The notes below the pieces were generated by a model. It searched no databases and was not told the origin of the DNA. It saw only the letters and a program-made list of their open reading frames with translations. Of a stretch of 64,000 bases of DNA, positions 1 through 11,817 are shown piece after piece (positions within the stretch are counted from its first letter, which is position 1; every line of letters begins with the position of its first letter). Source of the DNA: Cryptomeria japonica (Eukaryota; Streptophyta; Pinopsida; Cupressales; Cupressaceae). Where the stretch lies: contig NC_081412.1 of the NCBI RefSeq assembly GCF_030272615.1, positions 476,107,657 to 476,171,656 on the forward strand, in the 5' to 3' direction. The position numbers were made by a program, and so were the translations under genes.

Positions 1-1301
1 TTGCATCCCAAGTCATCTATGCCGTAACTAGTTCAGACTCCCTTTTATATGGGATAATCTATAAATATTTTAAGAACAATACCCTACCACTCGACCTCTC
101 TCGTAACCAAAAATGCAGCTTCATCCGACAAGCTTCCCGTTATACCTGAACCGTTGACACTCTTTACCATCGAGGTCTAGATGGTACTCTTATTCATTGC
201 CTCGATCGTAATGAATCTGACTTTGCCTTACACAAGCTTCATGAGGGTATCTATGGTTTGCATTCAAGTGGTCTTACTCTTGCCAAGAAACTTATGAGAA
301 TGGGATATTACTGGCCGACAATGGAGAAAGAGTCTTATCAATTTGCAAAGAAATGTCCTAAGTGCCAAATTCATAGCAATCTTATGCATGCACCAACATA
401 GGAGTTGCAACCATTTACCGCATATTGGCCTTTCTGTCAATGGGGACTCGATTTAGTAAGGAAAATCCATCCTTCTTCTTCAAATGGACACAAGTTCATT
501 ATCATTGCAACAAAGTATTTCACAAAGTGGATTGAAGCAATCCTAGTGACCACTATACCTAGAAAAAAAATCACCTAATTTATTCTCAATTATCTCATTT
601 GCAGATATGGCATTCCCAGTTCCATCATCACCGTTAACAGGCGTCCTTTCAAAAATCAAGACATACGAGAGCTATGTGAAAGATTCAAAATCCAACATCA
701 CTTCTCTACACCTTACTACCCAAAGGGTAATGGTCAAGCAGAAGCATCAAATAAAATAATCCTAAAAATCCTCAAGAAAATAGTAAATGATGTGGGTAAG
801 GATTGGTATGTACAACTCAATCCGGCACTCTAGGCATACAGGACTAGTATCCGAACACCTACAAGGGCTACGCCATATTCATTGGTGTATGGATTAGAAG
901 AAATTCTAACTCTTGAGGTAGAAATTCCATCTCTCAGAGTATCTTTGAAGGGCCTCATACCAGATGAGGAATATCGAGTCAACAGATTACATGAACTAGA
1001 GCTTCTAGATGAAAAATGATAACATGCCTCTGACCATCTCAAAACATACCAGCAACGAATGTGTAGAAGATACAATCACAGAGTCATCCCTAGGGCTTTC
1101 AAAGTTGGTGATCTTGTACTAAAGGAAAATCTAAGAAATCAACAGGATTGAGAAAAGAAGGGGAAGTTTAAACCTAACTAGTTGGGTACTTTTGTCATCC
1201 TATCAGCCTATGGATCAGGTGCCTATCAGTTAACAACCTTAGAAGGGGATGTACTTGACAAACCAACCAACAACATCCATCTGAAGAAATTATACACTTG
1301 A
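1..1301 (+). pseudogene. Element A RNase H end and integrase (decayed)
   Basis: This is the Ty3/gypsy integrase that joins element cDNA into chromosomal DNA. The first about 150 bases match the tail of the archaeal-type RNase H of element B. The zinc-binding HHCC region follows (HKLHEG, then CPKCQIH near 355-375). The catalytic core has the first Asp in WGLDLV (about 440-455), the second region reads TVNRRPF where family members have a TDNG-type motif, so the second catalytic Asp appears lost, and the Glu lies in GNGQAEAS (about 727-750). The C-terminal part (GDLVLKENLRNQQD) ends at a TGA at 1299-1301. In-frame stops at about 402, 577, 832, 1017 and 1148 break the frame. The enzyme is dead. 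Confidence 0.85.
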
Positions 1302-2351
1302 GTCGTCCAATGCATGGAAAAAGCGAAAAAATACAAAAAAAGCAAAAAATCATAAAAATACAAAAAAAGAAAAAGCAAAACAAAAAAGTGCAATAAACCA
1401 AGTAGTGAAAACCTGGCAACAGGCGCTATTTGTGAGAGAACAAATCCTCCATCTATCAGTACTTATATCTTTGATCCATCTAGTCTCTATTAAAAGCCAT
1501 CGCGAGAACGCTTGTTAAATGCAACATTATCTCAGACATACTTAGCGTAGTCACTATCCTTGATTATCCAAAAAATAGTTCTCCGTATCATATCCCACCA
1601 TGGTTTGGTGATCAACATGCATATCCACATCAATACATATATATGACGAGAGGCAACATTCCTCTCACTTTAAGCATTTCCGACAATAAACAACAAGGAT
1701 CGCAGCATGCTATGAAAACAATATCAACAACTAATTATCAGGATAGAAAACAAGACCATTATCCAACTACAACTTTAACACACACATGATGGATGATTTT
1801 CTGAATTATAATTTATTTACATCTAGCATGAAGTTTTTACTATTTTCATATCTTAAATTTTGCATCATTAGATTTCTTGAGCTACTCGAGGATGCATCAA
1901 GCTAGAGAAGCAACGAAGGAATCTGATATTTTTGTTTTTTCTATCTGTGAGGCGATCATTTGTTCGGTGCAAGTTTGTGTCAAGACATGATCGGAAACAT
2001 ATCATTGAAGACATTTTCCACTTTGCACATACATTACACAAGCAACACTCAGGTCATCTTGTTTCAACTATACCTCGTTGCTTGTGTCGTCTTGCAATAT
2101 CAAACATCCATGTAAGTTTTACTCAGGTCATTATGGTTCAATTATACCATTGAGCTTGTATAAACTTTCAACATATCAAATCTCAATGATGACAAACAAA
2201 AACAAAGCACAAACAAGTGACTAATAGGAATGACAACGACATGAATTAAAGTGATCATTTAGTTGCATCTCATTTAAAATCTTGCATTTAGTTGCATATC
2301 ATTTTAAAACTTGTATTTAGTTGTATATCATTTTACATCTTACATTAGTAA

Positions 2352-2485
2352 CACATCATTATCATTATCATATATCTCATTTTCAAGATACATCTCACAT
2401 CATTATCATTATCATATATCTCATTTTCAAGATACATCTCACATCATTATCATTATCATATATCTCATTTTTCAAGATACATCTC
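2352..2485. repeat. 44-bp tandem repeat, 3 copies, in element A
   Basis: The unit starting CACATCATTATC recurs at 2352, 2396 and 2440, almost unchanged. It occupies the same position as the 42-bp array at 34885-35165 in element B (between the 3' ends of integrase and the antisense PMD gene) and shares the core CTCATTTTCAAGATA on the element sense strand. Short open frames across it are periodicity artefacts. Confidence 0.85.
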
Positions 2486-4559
2486 ATAAATCAAAGAAAT
2501 CAATGCAAATACATCATCACATTCTCATCTTATCATAAATCATACATAATCATCAAAATGAAGAGCATTTTTATCTAAGCATCACATTATCATATCAATG
2601 CATATCATCAATCATCATGTGGATCAGAGCAAATCAGTGCTATATATATATATCTCAAAAATGGTTGAAATGTACAAGGGATATCATGTCTGTCAAAATA
2701 CAACAAAATGATTAAAATACAATAGAGATAGGTCTCTTAGGTATGACTATCTCCTGAGGCTGGCTGTCTTGTAGTAGATGTCCCAGCCCCTAGATCTCCA
2801 CTAGGTAGATCACGTCGGTCAGGCCCTGTAACACCTCTACTCTCTGTCTTTATATGACTATGAATAGATCGAATAGCTGCATAGCTAAGAGCTCTGTGAT
2901 CTCTAGGGACCACCTCCTCGTATAAACACTTGTAATACTCGGCCTCCTTGGCCATGTACCATATATCCCTCAGTGTGTCCCACATTGGGGCATCACCCAT
3001 CGCTCTCTCCAATCTCTCAATAAGATCCTCTACCTAGCCCCGATGCTCTATCTTCGTATTTCTCTCTACAATCATCTGTGTAATCTAGTGCAACTGTGCT
3101 AGCACTTGTGTCTGCAACTCCTGCACTGAGACATGTAGCACTCTAATTTGTGAATCATGTCGATGGGTGGGTACCCTAATCTGAATGGGTACCTATGTCA
3201 TAGTCCCACCCAGACATGTCCCTATCTAAAGCGCCAGTGGAGGTAGAACATTAGATCTCCTCCTCTGGGCGGGTCGCCTAATATCCTCTATACCACCCAC
3301 TGCTACCACAAAGTACACTGCAAAATCCTTTGGCATACCCGCATCCATGACCCCAGCTCCATAATCTCAGATCTGTTCTGCCAGTGTCATATACTCCTGC
3401 AAAACTGCTACACTATCTAAAGTGGGTCCCCACTCTTGCACATCCTGTCTATGGTGAGCATATAAACAAGCTCCTTATGGCATCCCCTATTGTCTACCAT
3501 ATTGTTGCTGAACACGACTGTGCAAGAATCACTCGATAGTAAAGGGTGTTCGCCCGATCAAGTACCTCGACATATAAACATAGGGCATCTCTAGCCCATC
3601 CTCTACCCACACCTCAAAATCCATGTATGATCTCCAAATGATTGTATCGATGTCACCCAGTACCCTCTGCCAATGCTCTAGTTTTCCTAGCTTCCGCTGG
3701 ACAACTATACTTGTATATCCATAAGCATATGCTTGCCCAACTGGCCTATCCCTTCTGCAAGTGGCCTTGTTGCAGGAATGTGTTCCCAAGCCCACACCTA
3801 TAGTAATGTCACCCCAACTGATAAACTGATGTATCCTAGATACACCACCTTGTGAAGCTCTCTGTAAAGGTGGGATAACATACAAGACCCCCATGCGAAC
3901 ATGCGTCCCTGTGTGACCATATCCTCTAGCACCAATCCCCATTCCATGGCTAGTCCCTTCGACCTATGGTCAGGACACAAAAATCCACTAATGAAACCTG
4001 CTAGTACCGATGGTAGTGGAGTGTAATCAAAATCCATGAACTCCTGCAAGGGAATCTCATATCCACTAATTTGATCTTGGAAGATGCGATAGAGAGCCTC
4101 TATCCCACCCTCCTTAGTCTTCTTGTATGGAAACAAGGCCCCAACTATAGGAATCTATAGAATCTGGTAATAGTCCTCTGAAGTGACTATTATCTCACCC
4201 ATAGCCAAGTGGAAGGTGTTTGTGTCACTGTGCCACCTCTCTACCAAAGCTGTCAGCACCCCTTAGTTAATGATATACCGAGGCATGTCTAGTAAGGATG
4301 ATAAACTGTTTCTCTCAATCACATCTCTATCTACCTATGATAAGAGAGGAATCAATGACCATGGTCTTGAAAACTGCTCTCATGAATGAAGCATGCCAAG
4401 CTCTACCTGCAAAACAACGAGTGTCCATCATCAGTTTCCAAATCTATCTGATATATCCAAACAAAGGAAAATCAACTTGAAACAATGAAGTATCTCAAGA
4501 ACACAACATCAATCAATGACCCATATCACAAGAAACATATTGAAACTAGCATCAAAGAT

Positions 4560-4900
4560 CCATAACACAATCATCAAATCAAGACCCATATCAAAAATTT
4601 GATCCATATCAAAAATCAAGACCGATATCGCAAGCAACATATCAAAAATCTAACCCATATCGAAAAGCAAGACCCATAATGCAAGCAACTCAAGACCCAT
4701 GATGCAAGTAACTCAATATCCATAACATAAGAAATCAAATCAAGACTCATAACGCAAGCATCAAATCAAGAATTGTATCAAAAGTACAGCAAGGACCCAT
4801 ATTGCAAGCATCAAATTAGAAATCATATTGGAAATCAAGAAATCGAGATTCATATTGGACATCAAATTCATATCACAAGGCAAACATCAAAGATCCATAT
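4560..4900. repeat. Degenerate short repeats inside the element A PMD intron
   Basis: Loose repeats of CCCATATC and AAGCATCAAATCAAGA-like words fill the inferred intron near its 3' end. The same place in element B (32330-32500) holds a cleaner tandem repeat of different sequence, so position is conserved better than sequence. Confidence 0.6.
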
Positions 4901-5149
4901 CAAACTCAAAATTAGGATCCTCATCAAAGTAATCAATCAGCTTGGCACTTCGTATCGAAAGCATTTTCAAAATGATTCCAAATCATCATATCAAAATCAG
5001 ACATCATCACAACAGGCAAAACATTGGCTCAAGACCCATCTCAGAACAATCAGTAGATGCATATCAACCCCTAAGTCGCCTATCTCATCTATCTCAACTC
5101 GCGATGATTTCTTCACCATCCCTTTTTTCACCCATTTTTGACCCTACGT

Positions 5150-5445
5150 GCTAAACCAGGGCTCCTATGCACTAAGTTGCTACTTATGCGCTACCCTTCC
5201 TCACCAATGTGCTAGAAACTTTACCCTATGCGCTAAAACCTTCGATGCGCTATCCTATCAACCCTACATCCTAAAACCCCCTACGCACTACTTTATCTAC
5301 CCCATGCACTCTCTTGTAGATCCTATATGCTAAAACATGTGACACACTTACCTACCCTACTGACGCACTCTAGAAGGCTACTCAGACGCTAACCTACCTA
5401 GGTTTACCCTATGCACTAACTTGTCTATCATATGCGCTATGGAAA
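5150..5445 (-). repeat. TAGCGCAT-type motif array in the element A PMD intron
   Basis: About a dozen variants of ATGCGCTA (reverse: TAGCGCAT) are spaced roughly every 20-35 bases. On the strand of the antisense PMD gene the motif reads TAGCGCAT, as in the cognate intron of element B (31690-32110). It is too irregular to be a simple satellite and has no CRISPR-like constant repeat length. Confidence 0.7.
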
Positions 5446-5696
5446 TCAATATATGTGCTAAAACAACAAATTTTAAACCAAAAAATAAAAAATGTGATCA
5501 AAAGAGGCAAAATCAATAAAAAAACGTGGAAAGATTTGGACCACTTATAGGTAGGCCATACGCGGCGAGCCTCCGATATCAACGGATGCACTCAAATCGG
5601 TGTGAAGCATATGGAATCGACATCTTCATCAGAGCTCAAATCTCATAATCACAAGGAGATAAATGTGCAAATGATAAGAATCAAATTACTTTTTAC

Positions 5697-5706
5697 CTTT
5701 TAATAG
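5697..5706 (-). promoter_or_regulatory. TATA-like box upstream of the element A PMD gene
   Basis: On the minus strand the sequence reads CCTATTAAAAGG, 75-85 bases before the exon-1 ATG at 5623. It aligns with CCTATAAAAGGG in element B. The centre is weakened by substitutions, so activity in this copy is doubtful. Confidence 0.5.
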
Positions 5707-6023
5707 GGTAAAATCAACAAGGTTAATAAGTACGACATGTGTTTTCGTCACTTTTTCATTTTTAACCTTATCAACGTCATTTTTAGGAGATGAATCAATA
5801 AAATGCATTCAACACAGTTAAAATTTTCACAATGCAATTAATCCAAAAACGCTCATCACATCGACAATTTTTTCAAAATCCTTGATTCATCTCCCGAGGG
5901 GGAATCATCAATATCGTTCATCAAATTTGGGGCATCATATCGACATTTCGACGAAAACAGCATGTCTGACAATTTTTCTTTGAATCAACATGTGCACACA
6001 CGTCACTTCAAAAAGGGACAAAA

Positions 6024-7433
6024 AGTAGATGTATAAATCTGACCACTTTCCTAAGTGAATATTTAATATTCATTTTAACCTCATTCATCTATTTAATTAA
6101 ATTCTTTATATTCATCTATTTGATTAAATAAATTACTCAATTTATTTAATTAAGTTCACCTAAACCTTTTCTAGTCTTTGATTAAATAAATCACTTTATT
6201 TAATTAATTCCCCTTCTCCCTTTTTAATTAAATTGATCCTTGCAAATAAATAAATCTAATTTATTTATTTAAACTTCCCACTTGTATTAAATCTCCCACT
6301 TGTATTTAGGCAAGTTGCATCTATTTTATTGAGATATAATTTAATTTTAATTAAATTCCTTTTTCCTCCACTTGCATTTTCCTACATCTCCCACTTTCCT
6401 CTTTAACCCCTTCTAGATACTTCTAATCACTTCCAATTTAGCCTAATCCATCTCCTAAATATTGTCACAATCCTAAGCAAAGAGAAGTCGCTTCTCAAAG
6501 CCTTCAAAGTCTTTAATAACCATTAAAGGCTTTATGTGCTCAACAAGTTAAGCCTCAAAGTCTTCCTAACCATTAATGGTTAACTAAACCTTCTTGCATG
6601 ATTAGAGAATTTCTCTCTAACTCAACCCTCATCTAACCCAAGGGTCTCATAAAGGATTGATGGCTTTAACCTTGGTTATCCCTTTAACCCTTTCGCAAGA
6701 GTTTACCCTTTGGGTAAAAGCTTTATCCAATGGACAACCCAAGTCTAACCTTAACCCTTACCTCCTAAGGTAACCTTCATGTCTTCTCAAGCATTTAATG
6801 CTTCTTTCATCTCCTCTCAAGCAACCTCTTGTTGCCAATTGTCACCATTTCATTGGTGATAACATGGATTGATTAAATTTCAATCCTAGTCCTTGTTAAG
6901 ATTATCCAATCTTGACCATCCATTGCCCTATTTTCCCTATAAATAGAGATCTCATTCTCACATTTTCATATATCCAAGTTTTATGCATCTAACTTATAGT
7001 CATTTTTCTATTCATCTAGCCTCTCTATGATAAATCATCTTAATACCATTTAGAAACATTTTCAATATCATAGCATATCCATGTTAGACTAGTATATCTT
7101 ATTAGGATAGGATTACTAATCTTTATCATAGCATCATATTCATACTAGTTTAAATCATTCTAGTTTCAATAGCCTAAATATCTAGGAATGCATTCATGCT
7201 TATAATCAAACATCACTCATTCTTGGAATTGTCATTCCTAAATCACTTTGCTCAGTGATTTGAGAGAAAAGATATTGATGTTATGGATCCTATGAGATAG
7301 AGAACAATGGGACACCCCTTGGGAAGTTGAGCTATTCAATATAATTCCTATAAGTTGCACCAAGAGTCTCATTGGTGTGTGGACATTTTGAAACTAACTT
7401 TCATGTTTTTGTCATCCTCATTTCCCGCACACA
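6024..7433 (+). repeat. 3' LTR of element A
   Basis: About 1410 bp, aligning over its length with the LTRs of element B (shared features: AATATTTAATATTCAT start region, TTTATTTAAT-rich U3, CTTGGGAAGTTGAG near the end, CCCGCACACA terminus). It follows a purine-rich tract AAAAGGGACAAAAA. The 5' terminal TG appears mutated to AG at 6024-6025. The 3' terminus CA is intact. Divergence from B is substantial, so A and B are old relatives, not recent copies. Confidence 0.82.
6938..6945 (+). promoter_or_regulatory. LTR TATA box (TATAAATA), element A
   Basis: TATAAATA inside CCCTATAAATAGAG. The same motif occurs in the 3' LTR of element B (30142-30149, minus strand) but is deleted from the 5' LTR of B. 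This is the likely Pol II core promoter of the family. Confidence 0.65.
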
Positions 7434-8820
7434 GTTAACATAATTAATTCTTACCAATACTCAATTTGTAAATATGAACAACTTGCTCGGTAGTACGCGT
7501 TATATTTATTGGACTGATATATGGTCAATTTTATAGTTTTAAGGCATTATTTTTCAAAGGTTCTAAATACATCAATTATTTGATTTGAATCATCATACAC
7601 AAGTTGATTCTTTAATATATATAAGGCGGCATACACAAGATTTTTGTTAAGTTCAGGTCATAACAATAAGACTATAGTCTTGTTTGCAATTGAAATTCGA
7701 GTTGTGCTGGGTATTATAGTAGTCAATTATATATATTTTAGGATTCGTCTACACTTATTTACTTGAGTTGTGTTTAATGCTTGTACCATATATTAACACT
7801 AACTAAAATTCACTAAAGCATACATTTCTATAGATATATCAAACAAATTGACAAGGATCTAAACTCAATTCATTCAACAAATCAGATCTTCATCCCTAGA
7901 TTCTATCATGCCCTAAGAGGAACTACATATATGGTTTCCTCATTACAATTCCTTTATGCAATGAGCATGAATGTAACAAGCTACACTTCTATAGCCGAGA
8001 AAGAAAGTAAACTAACCTTCTATATGGTAGTCAGTGTGTTGGTGGTAAATATAAAATTTCCATTCTATATGTCTCCTTTCTTGAGTTATGTCCCTATCTG
8101 GTCCATTGGCTGAGTCATTTGCTTAGAATTCCCCATGTTGTTTAGTCTTTGCTGCTTTCCTTAAAGTTTCATTGTGTTGAACTTGAACCTTGAACTTGAA
8201 CCTTGTAGATTCAAGGTTCAAAGTTCAATGGGCGTTGTATTAAAAGTTTTCCTTCCCATGCGGTTTTAAGTCTTCCCTAGTCCTTGTCAATGTTTCATAC
8301 TCATTGAACCTTGAACTTGAACCTATTTGGTTCAAGGCTCAAAGTTCAAGATTTGGCATGTTTCATGTCACAATTGTCACTCAAGATTCATAATTCAAGG
8401 TTTATGCTTCTTGGAGATCATGTGTCTTGGCATGAGGTGGTGACGCAGATTTTTAGATATGATAAACGGCGATAGAGAAGAGGAATATTCTTTCTTTAAT
8501 GATTTAAAATTTGTCATTTATAGCAAGTGTGGTGTGAGGATCTGTATTGTCAGATACAAAGTGACTTGGCATTTAATGCATGCTCGAACGCGATCATTTC
8601 ATAGTAAGGTCACACGAGCAAAGAGTAATGAGGACAGTTTGTGGTAATCATGTGTAAGATTTTCTCAGTTTTTAAATTGAGTAGTTGTCATGTTGAGATT
8701 ATCATTTCTTTTGGTTAAGTGTTAAAAAGAGTTTGTGGAGAGGGAAGAAGTAGAGGGTGATAGGGGTTTGCAGATGACAGAGGAAGGTATGTTCGAAACA
8801 ACTTTCCTAATTGTTGCAGT
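7434..8820. other. Unassigned flank between element A and unit E1
   Basis: AT-rich sequence without a supportable gene. Two hairpin-forming repeats lie at 8177-8227 and 8304-8350 (listed separately). The stretch 8450-8820 may be the 5' leader or promoter region of unit E1, but I see no clear TATA box or splice signal that fixes this. Confidence 0.5.
8177..8350. repeat. Two hairpin repeats built from TTGAACTTGAACC words
   Basis: At 8177-8227 the arm TTGAACTTGAACCTTG is followed by a 6-base loop and its reverse complement with one bulged base. At 8304-8350 a second copy has the same word composition with arms meeting at ACC-TATTT-GGT. The two are separated by about 75 bases and look like one duplicated palindromic unit. 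It may be a remnant of a small inverted-repeat element; I cannot name the family. Confidence 0.65.
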
Positions 8821-11817
8821 TTGTTTTTGAAAAGATCTGGACATTTTGTTAGCTGTTTGTTTCTGCTTCCCTATTTTTCTTTGTCTAGGCTAATTAGAGA
8901 AAATCATGAGCTGAACATGAGGCCCACTTTGCCTAAATTAGTGACCTCCTCTTCCCCTGGAAGTTCCTTACCAGAGCTAGGTGATACAACCTTAGTGCAA
9001 CTAGATTTATATGATTTCCTAGAAAGAGTACGGAACTCAGCCATTGATCTCATGATGAGAGATATTGCATAGAGCAGTTTATTAGAAGCAGCCTCATTTC
9101 CCATAGCTGCTCGTTACTGTGAATTGATTTTAGAATGCATGAACCACTATGATAAAGTCAACAGATGCATAAGGAAAAATAATGGTGAGGTTTTTTTGTC
9201 CGTCGATAGACAAATAGTAATGGCTGCCATGGGTATCCCACACTGGGAACCCTATGAAGATTGGACAATTGGAAAATCTTATGGAATTTATTATGAGAAA
9301 AGGTAGTATTACAGAACTATCATTACGCGAAATTGGCTTTTGAAGTTTCAAAAAGGGGGTTCAAGGCTACCAAGACCCTTAACCCGTGATCATTTGATTC
9401 CTACGATTAGAGATTTAGTAGTACTATTGAGCAGAGTCAAGGGGAATTCACACTCCTTCTATTGGGAAGACTAGATGTATTTCTTAATTCAGGTAACTCT
9501 AGATAAAAATTGATTCATTGACTAGGGAACTGTTATTGCAAAAGATTGCATGAGGGTTTGAGCAATTATTTTGGGATGCCAAATTTCTATATGTCTTCAT
9601 ATCTATTATATATGCTAGCCTATGTGAGAGAATGGTCTGGATTATTCCATGCCAAATGGGTTCAAGGTATTAAATTTATGAATATCACCCCCATTTGACT
9701 TTAAAAGGACATGTTGTTGATTATCTTTGCTAGAAAGATATTTTTGCTGGGAGGTTGACCTTTGAATTACAAGATAACCTGCATGAGAGAATGTCTGCAA
9801 AAGTAGTTGAGCTAGTTAAAATCTATGGCAATTTCTTTGCACAGTTTAATCACTTCACTTACATAAGAGTTAGAGGTTTTAGAGGTGAACCCTTTAGGCC
9901 ACCCAAGTATGTTTTAGACTCCTATATCCTGATTGAAGTTTCCAGGAAGCTAGCCTAGGTCGCGAAAGATTATGGTGAAGGTACTGACATAAGTGAAATT
10001 TTTCCCATCGATCTAGGCCATTACAGTTGTAGGTGTGTCTCTGATGCACTAAATCTTGAGCTAGAGTTTAAGAGATTTCATTTGAAAACCTTTGTAAAAA
10101 GGGATAACTTTGATAGTAAAGGTTTTATCACCCAATATGTGAATAAGATGGTACCTAATCAACCTGTACCCCAGTTAGAGGATTATTGGGAATATTTCCC
10201 AGATGAGTTTGAAGTGAGAAAGAGGAGTTGGTCCAGGTTAACTTTGAAACAAATTCACGACATGAAATTGCCAATGGACACTTCAGGTGTCACTACTGAT
10301 AATGAAGATGTATTGGATTCTGAGTTTATGAAATGAGTACATAATGAGCCTCTTCCAGAAGTTGACTGGAGAAAAAAAATGGAAGATAGTGTTCAGACAC
10401 GCACTTTCAGCGTAATTCACAGAACAAAAAATTGGCTTAGGAGTTGTCGATCTCATCCAGTGAGAGCAACTAGTTCAAGAAACAAAAATGGAAAGAAGAA
10501 GGCTGCAAGCAAAACTTCTCTTTTCACTAACACCCCTGTTTCTATTGCAAGAAAAAGAAAGGCTAAGATTAAAGAAGAGAAACTTGACACTAAAGTTGCA
10601 CCTTCTATTGGTGGTTGGGTGACCAGGTCAAGGTACAAGAAGAACTTTCAGCCACCTATCACTCATCTCATTCTTGATTTGGACTCCGAGGAAGTGCAGT
10701 GCGATATAGAAACCCCTATTTTGGATGCTAATAAGGTCTTAATTGACTCAGATGCTATGATATTTGGACCAATGCAGATAGTGCTACACAGCCACCTTTA
10801 GAAGCTATGCAATCTAAGGAACTGACACTAGCTCCTAAATGGTTAAACAACTCAATTACTAGGAAAAGAAATGTGGTTCCTATTTCGGTGTCGATGGAAG
10901 ATGTTGTAAGTAAATGCTTGGGAAGATCCACAAAGTCAAAGCAGTTAAAAATGGAGATAATGATTGGTTTTGACGAAGACACAAAATACTGGATTATAGA
11001 TATTGCCAAACCCACATCTGATAAGGATGTCGTGACTGCTTCAGAGGCAGATTATTCCATTGAGTGGGTTGATTTGGGGGTCAGAACTAGAGCAGTTGAT
11101 GTAAAAAATTTGGAGACTTTGACTAAATAGATCATTTCCTGCACTTGGAAGGATGAGAAGGACAAGGTTGAGTTGAAACAAAATTTGATGAAAATAGCCC
11201 AATACATTCATTCCCTGCAGAACAGTCCATTGTCGTTGTCTCAGAGCTTGGTCCCCTTTTGTTCAAAATCCCTAGGGAATTAGAAGTTCTTTGATGAGGT
11301 TCAACAAAACAAAATGATCGCAGATATTTTCTCTGAATGGCTGGCCTCAATCGTGCATCAAGGAACCAATTACATATTAGATTTAGTTCAAATTTTTAAG
11401 GATGCTAATGAGGTTACCAAGGAACTGGATGTCGATTTAATCTCATGGAAAAAAGAAAAGACTAAATGGGCGGTGATTTCAAAGAAAATGTGAGATATCC
11501 AGCGCTATGGCTTGATGAACTTTCTTGCCGAGAGACAAGTGCCAGGGTTGACTGAGGACATAATGTTTATATGCAGGGAAAGCATAGAATGGCACAACCA
11601 AATCATTGAACAAGGTCATAGTGAATCTGCCAATCTACGAGGTGAACTAACAACCTTAAGAACAACTATGCAAAAGGATTTGCGCTGCGTGGATGTTCAA
11701 TTGCTTAAGGAGGATAATCAGACTTTGGAAGGTACTTCAGAGATGATCAATCAGTTCAGCAGCCACATTAAATGAATCAAAGTGGAGAAATCCTTAGCTG
11801 TCCAAAAGTTTTTATGA
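8821..11817 (+). pseudogene. Unit E1: decayed long ORF of unknown family
   Basis: I do not recognise this protein. A frame can be followed from about 8917 (MRPTLPKLV) to about 11775 with two frame changes (between 9306 and 9755, and near 10801) and several stops at likely Trp, Gln or Arg positions. Visible features are an N-terminal region containing RCIRKNNGEVFLSVDRQ (about 9154-9210), an aromatic-rich middle (YYRTIITRNWLLKFQKGGSRL), a basic Lys/Arg-rich linker (about 10400-10660), and a C-terminal Lys/Glu/Gln/Leu-rich stretch (11400-11775) that looks coiled-coil-like. No gag, protease, RT or integrase motif is present. Unit E2 has a cognate N-terminal motif (VIRGNDGEFWLTV). It may be cargo of a non-autonomous LTR element or a dead host gene family. 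Confidence 0.6.

Larger units (their letters stand above)
2737..5623 (-). pseudogene. Antisense PMD-domain gene of element A (two exons, decayed)
   Basis: A plant mobile domain (PMD, aminotransferase-like family) gene on the strand opposite to the retrotransposon. Exon 1 is 5623-5549 (25 codons, starting MSIPYASH). Exon 2 is 4406-2737 and ends at the same SHT-stop as the copy in element B. The inferred intron is 5548-4407; its acceptor reads TTTTGCAG, but the donor has become ATAAGT, so splicing would fail in this copy. PMD hallmarks seen: RWHSDTNTFHL-like segment just after the MPRYII start of exon 2, the LCPDHRSKGLA block, and the EDGLEMPYVYMSRYLIG block near 3550-3610. About 16 of 25 exon-1 residues match element B. 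The conserved tail, rich in Gly, Ser and Thr, follows a charged region. Stops are mostly at Trp or Gln positions. Biochemical role unknown; host relatives MAIN and MAIL1 act in the nucleus. Confidence 0.78.
1..7433 (+). mobile_element. Element A: 3' part of Tat-type Ty3/gypsy LTR retrotransposon
   Basis: The window opens inside the end of the second RNase H. The integrase follows, then a roughly 4.7 kb 3' region holding an antisense PMD gene, and then a 3' LTR. Order and sequence match element B (29638-47892, opposite strand) throughout, so both belong to one family. The 5' LTR, gag and RT lie outside the window. The base run GTTAA at 7434-7438 would be the right copy of the target duplication, but its partner cannot be seen. 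A is the older, more decayed copy: the LTR terminus is mutated and the integrase has several stops. Confidence 0.88.

Noticed and set aside
830-1419. Minus-strand frames at the start of the window
   Set aside because: Shadows of the integrase and of the A-rich tract after it.
2352-2485. CRISPR-like or clustered repeats
   Set aside because: Units are contiguous tandem repeats with no unique spacers in a plant genome context.
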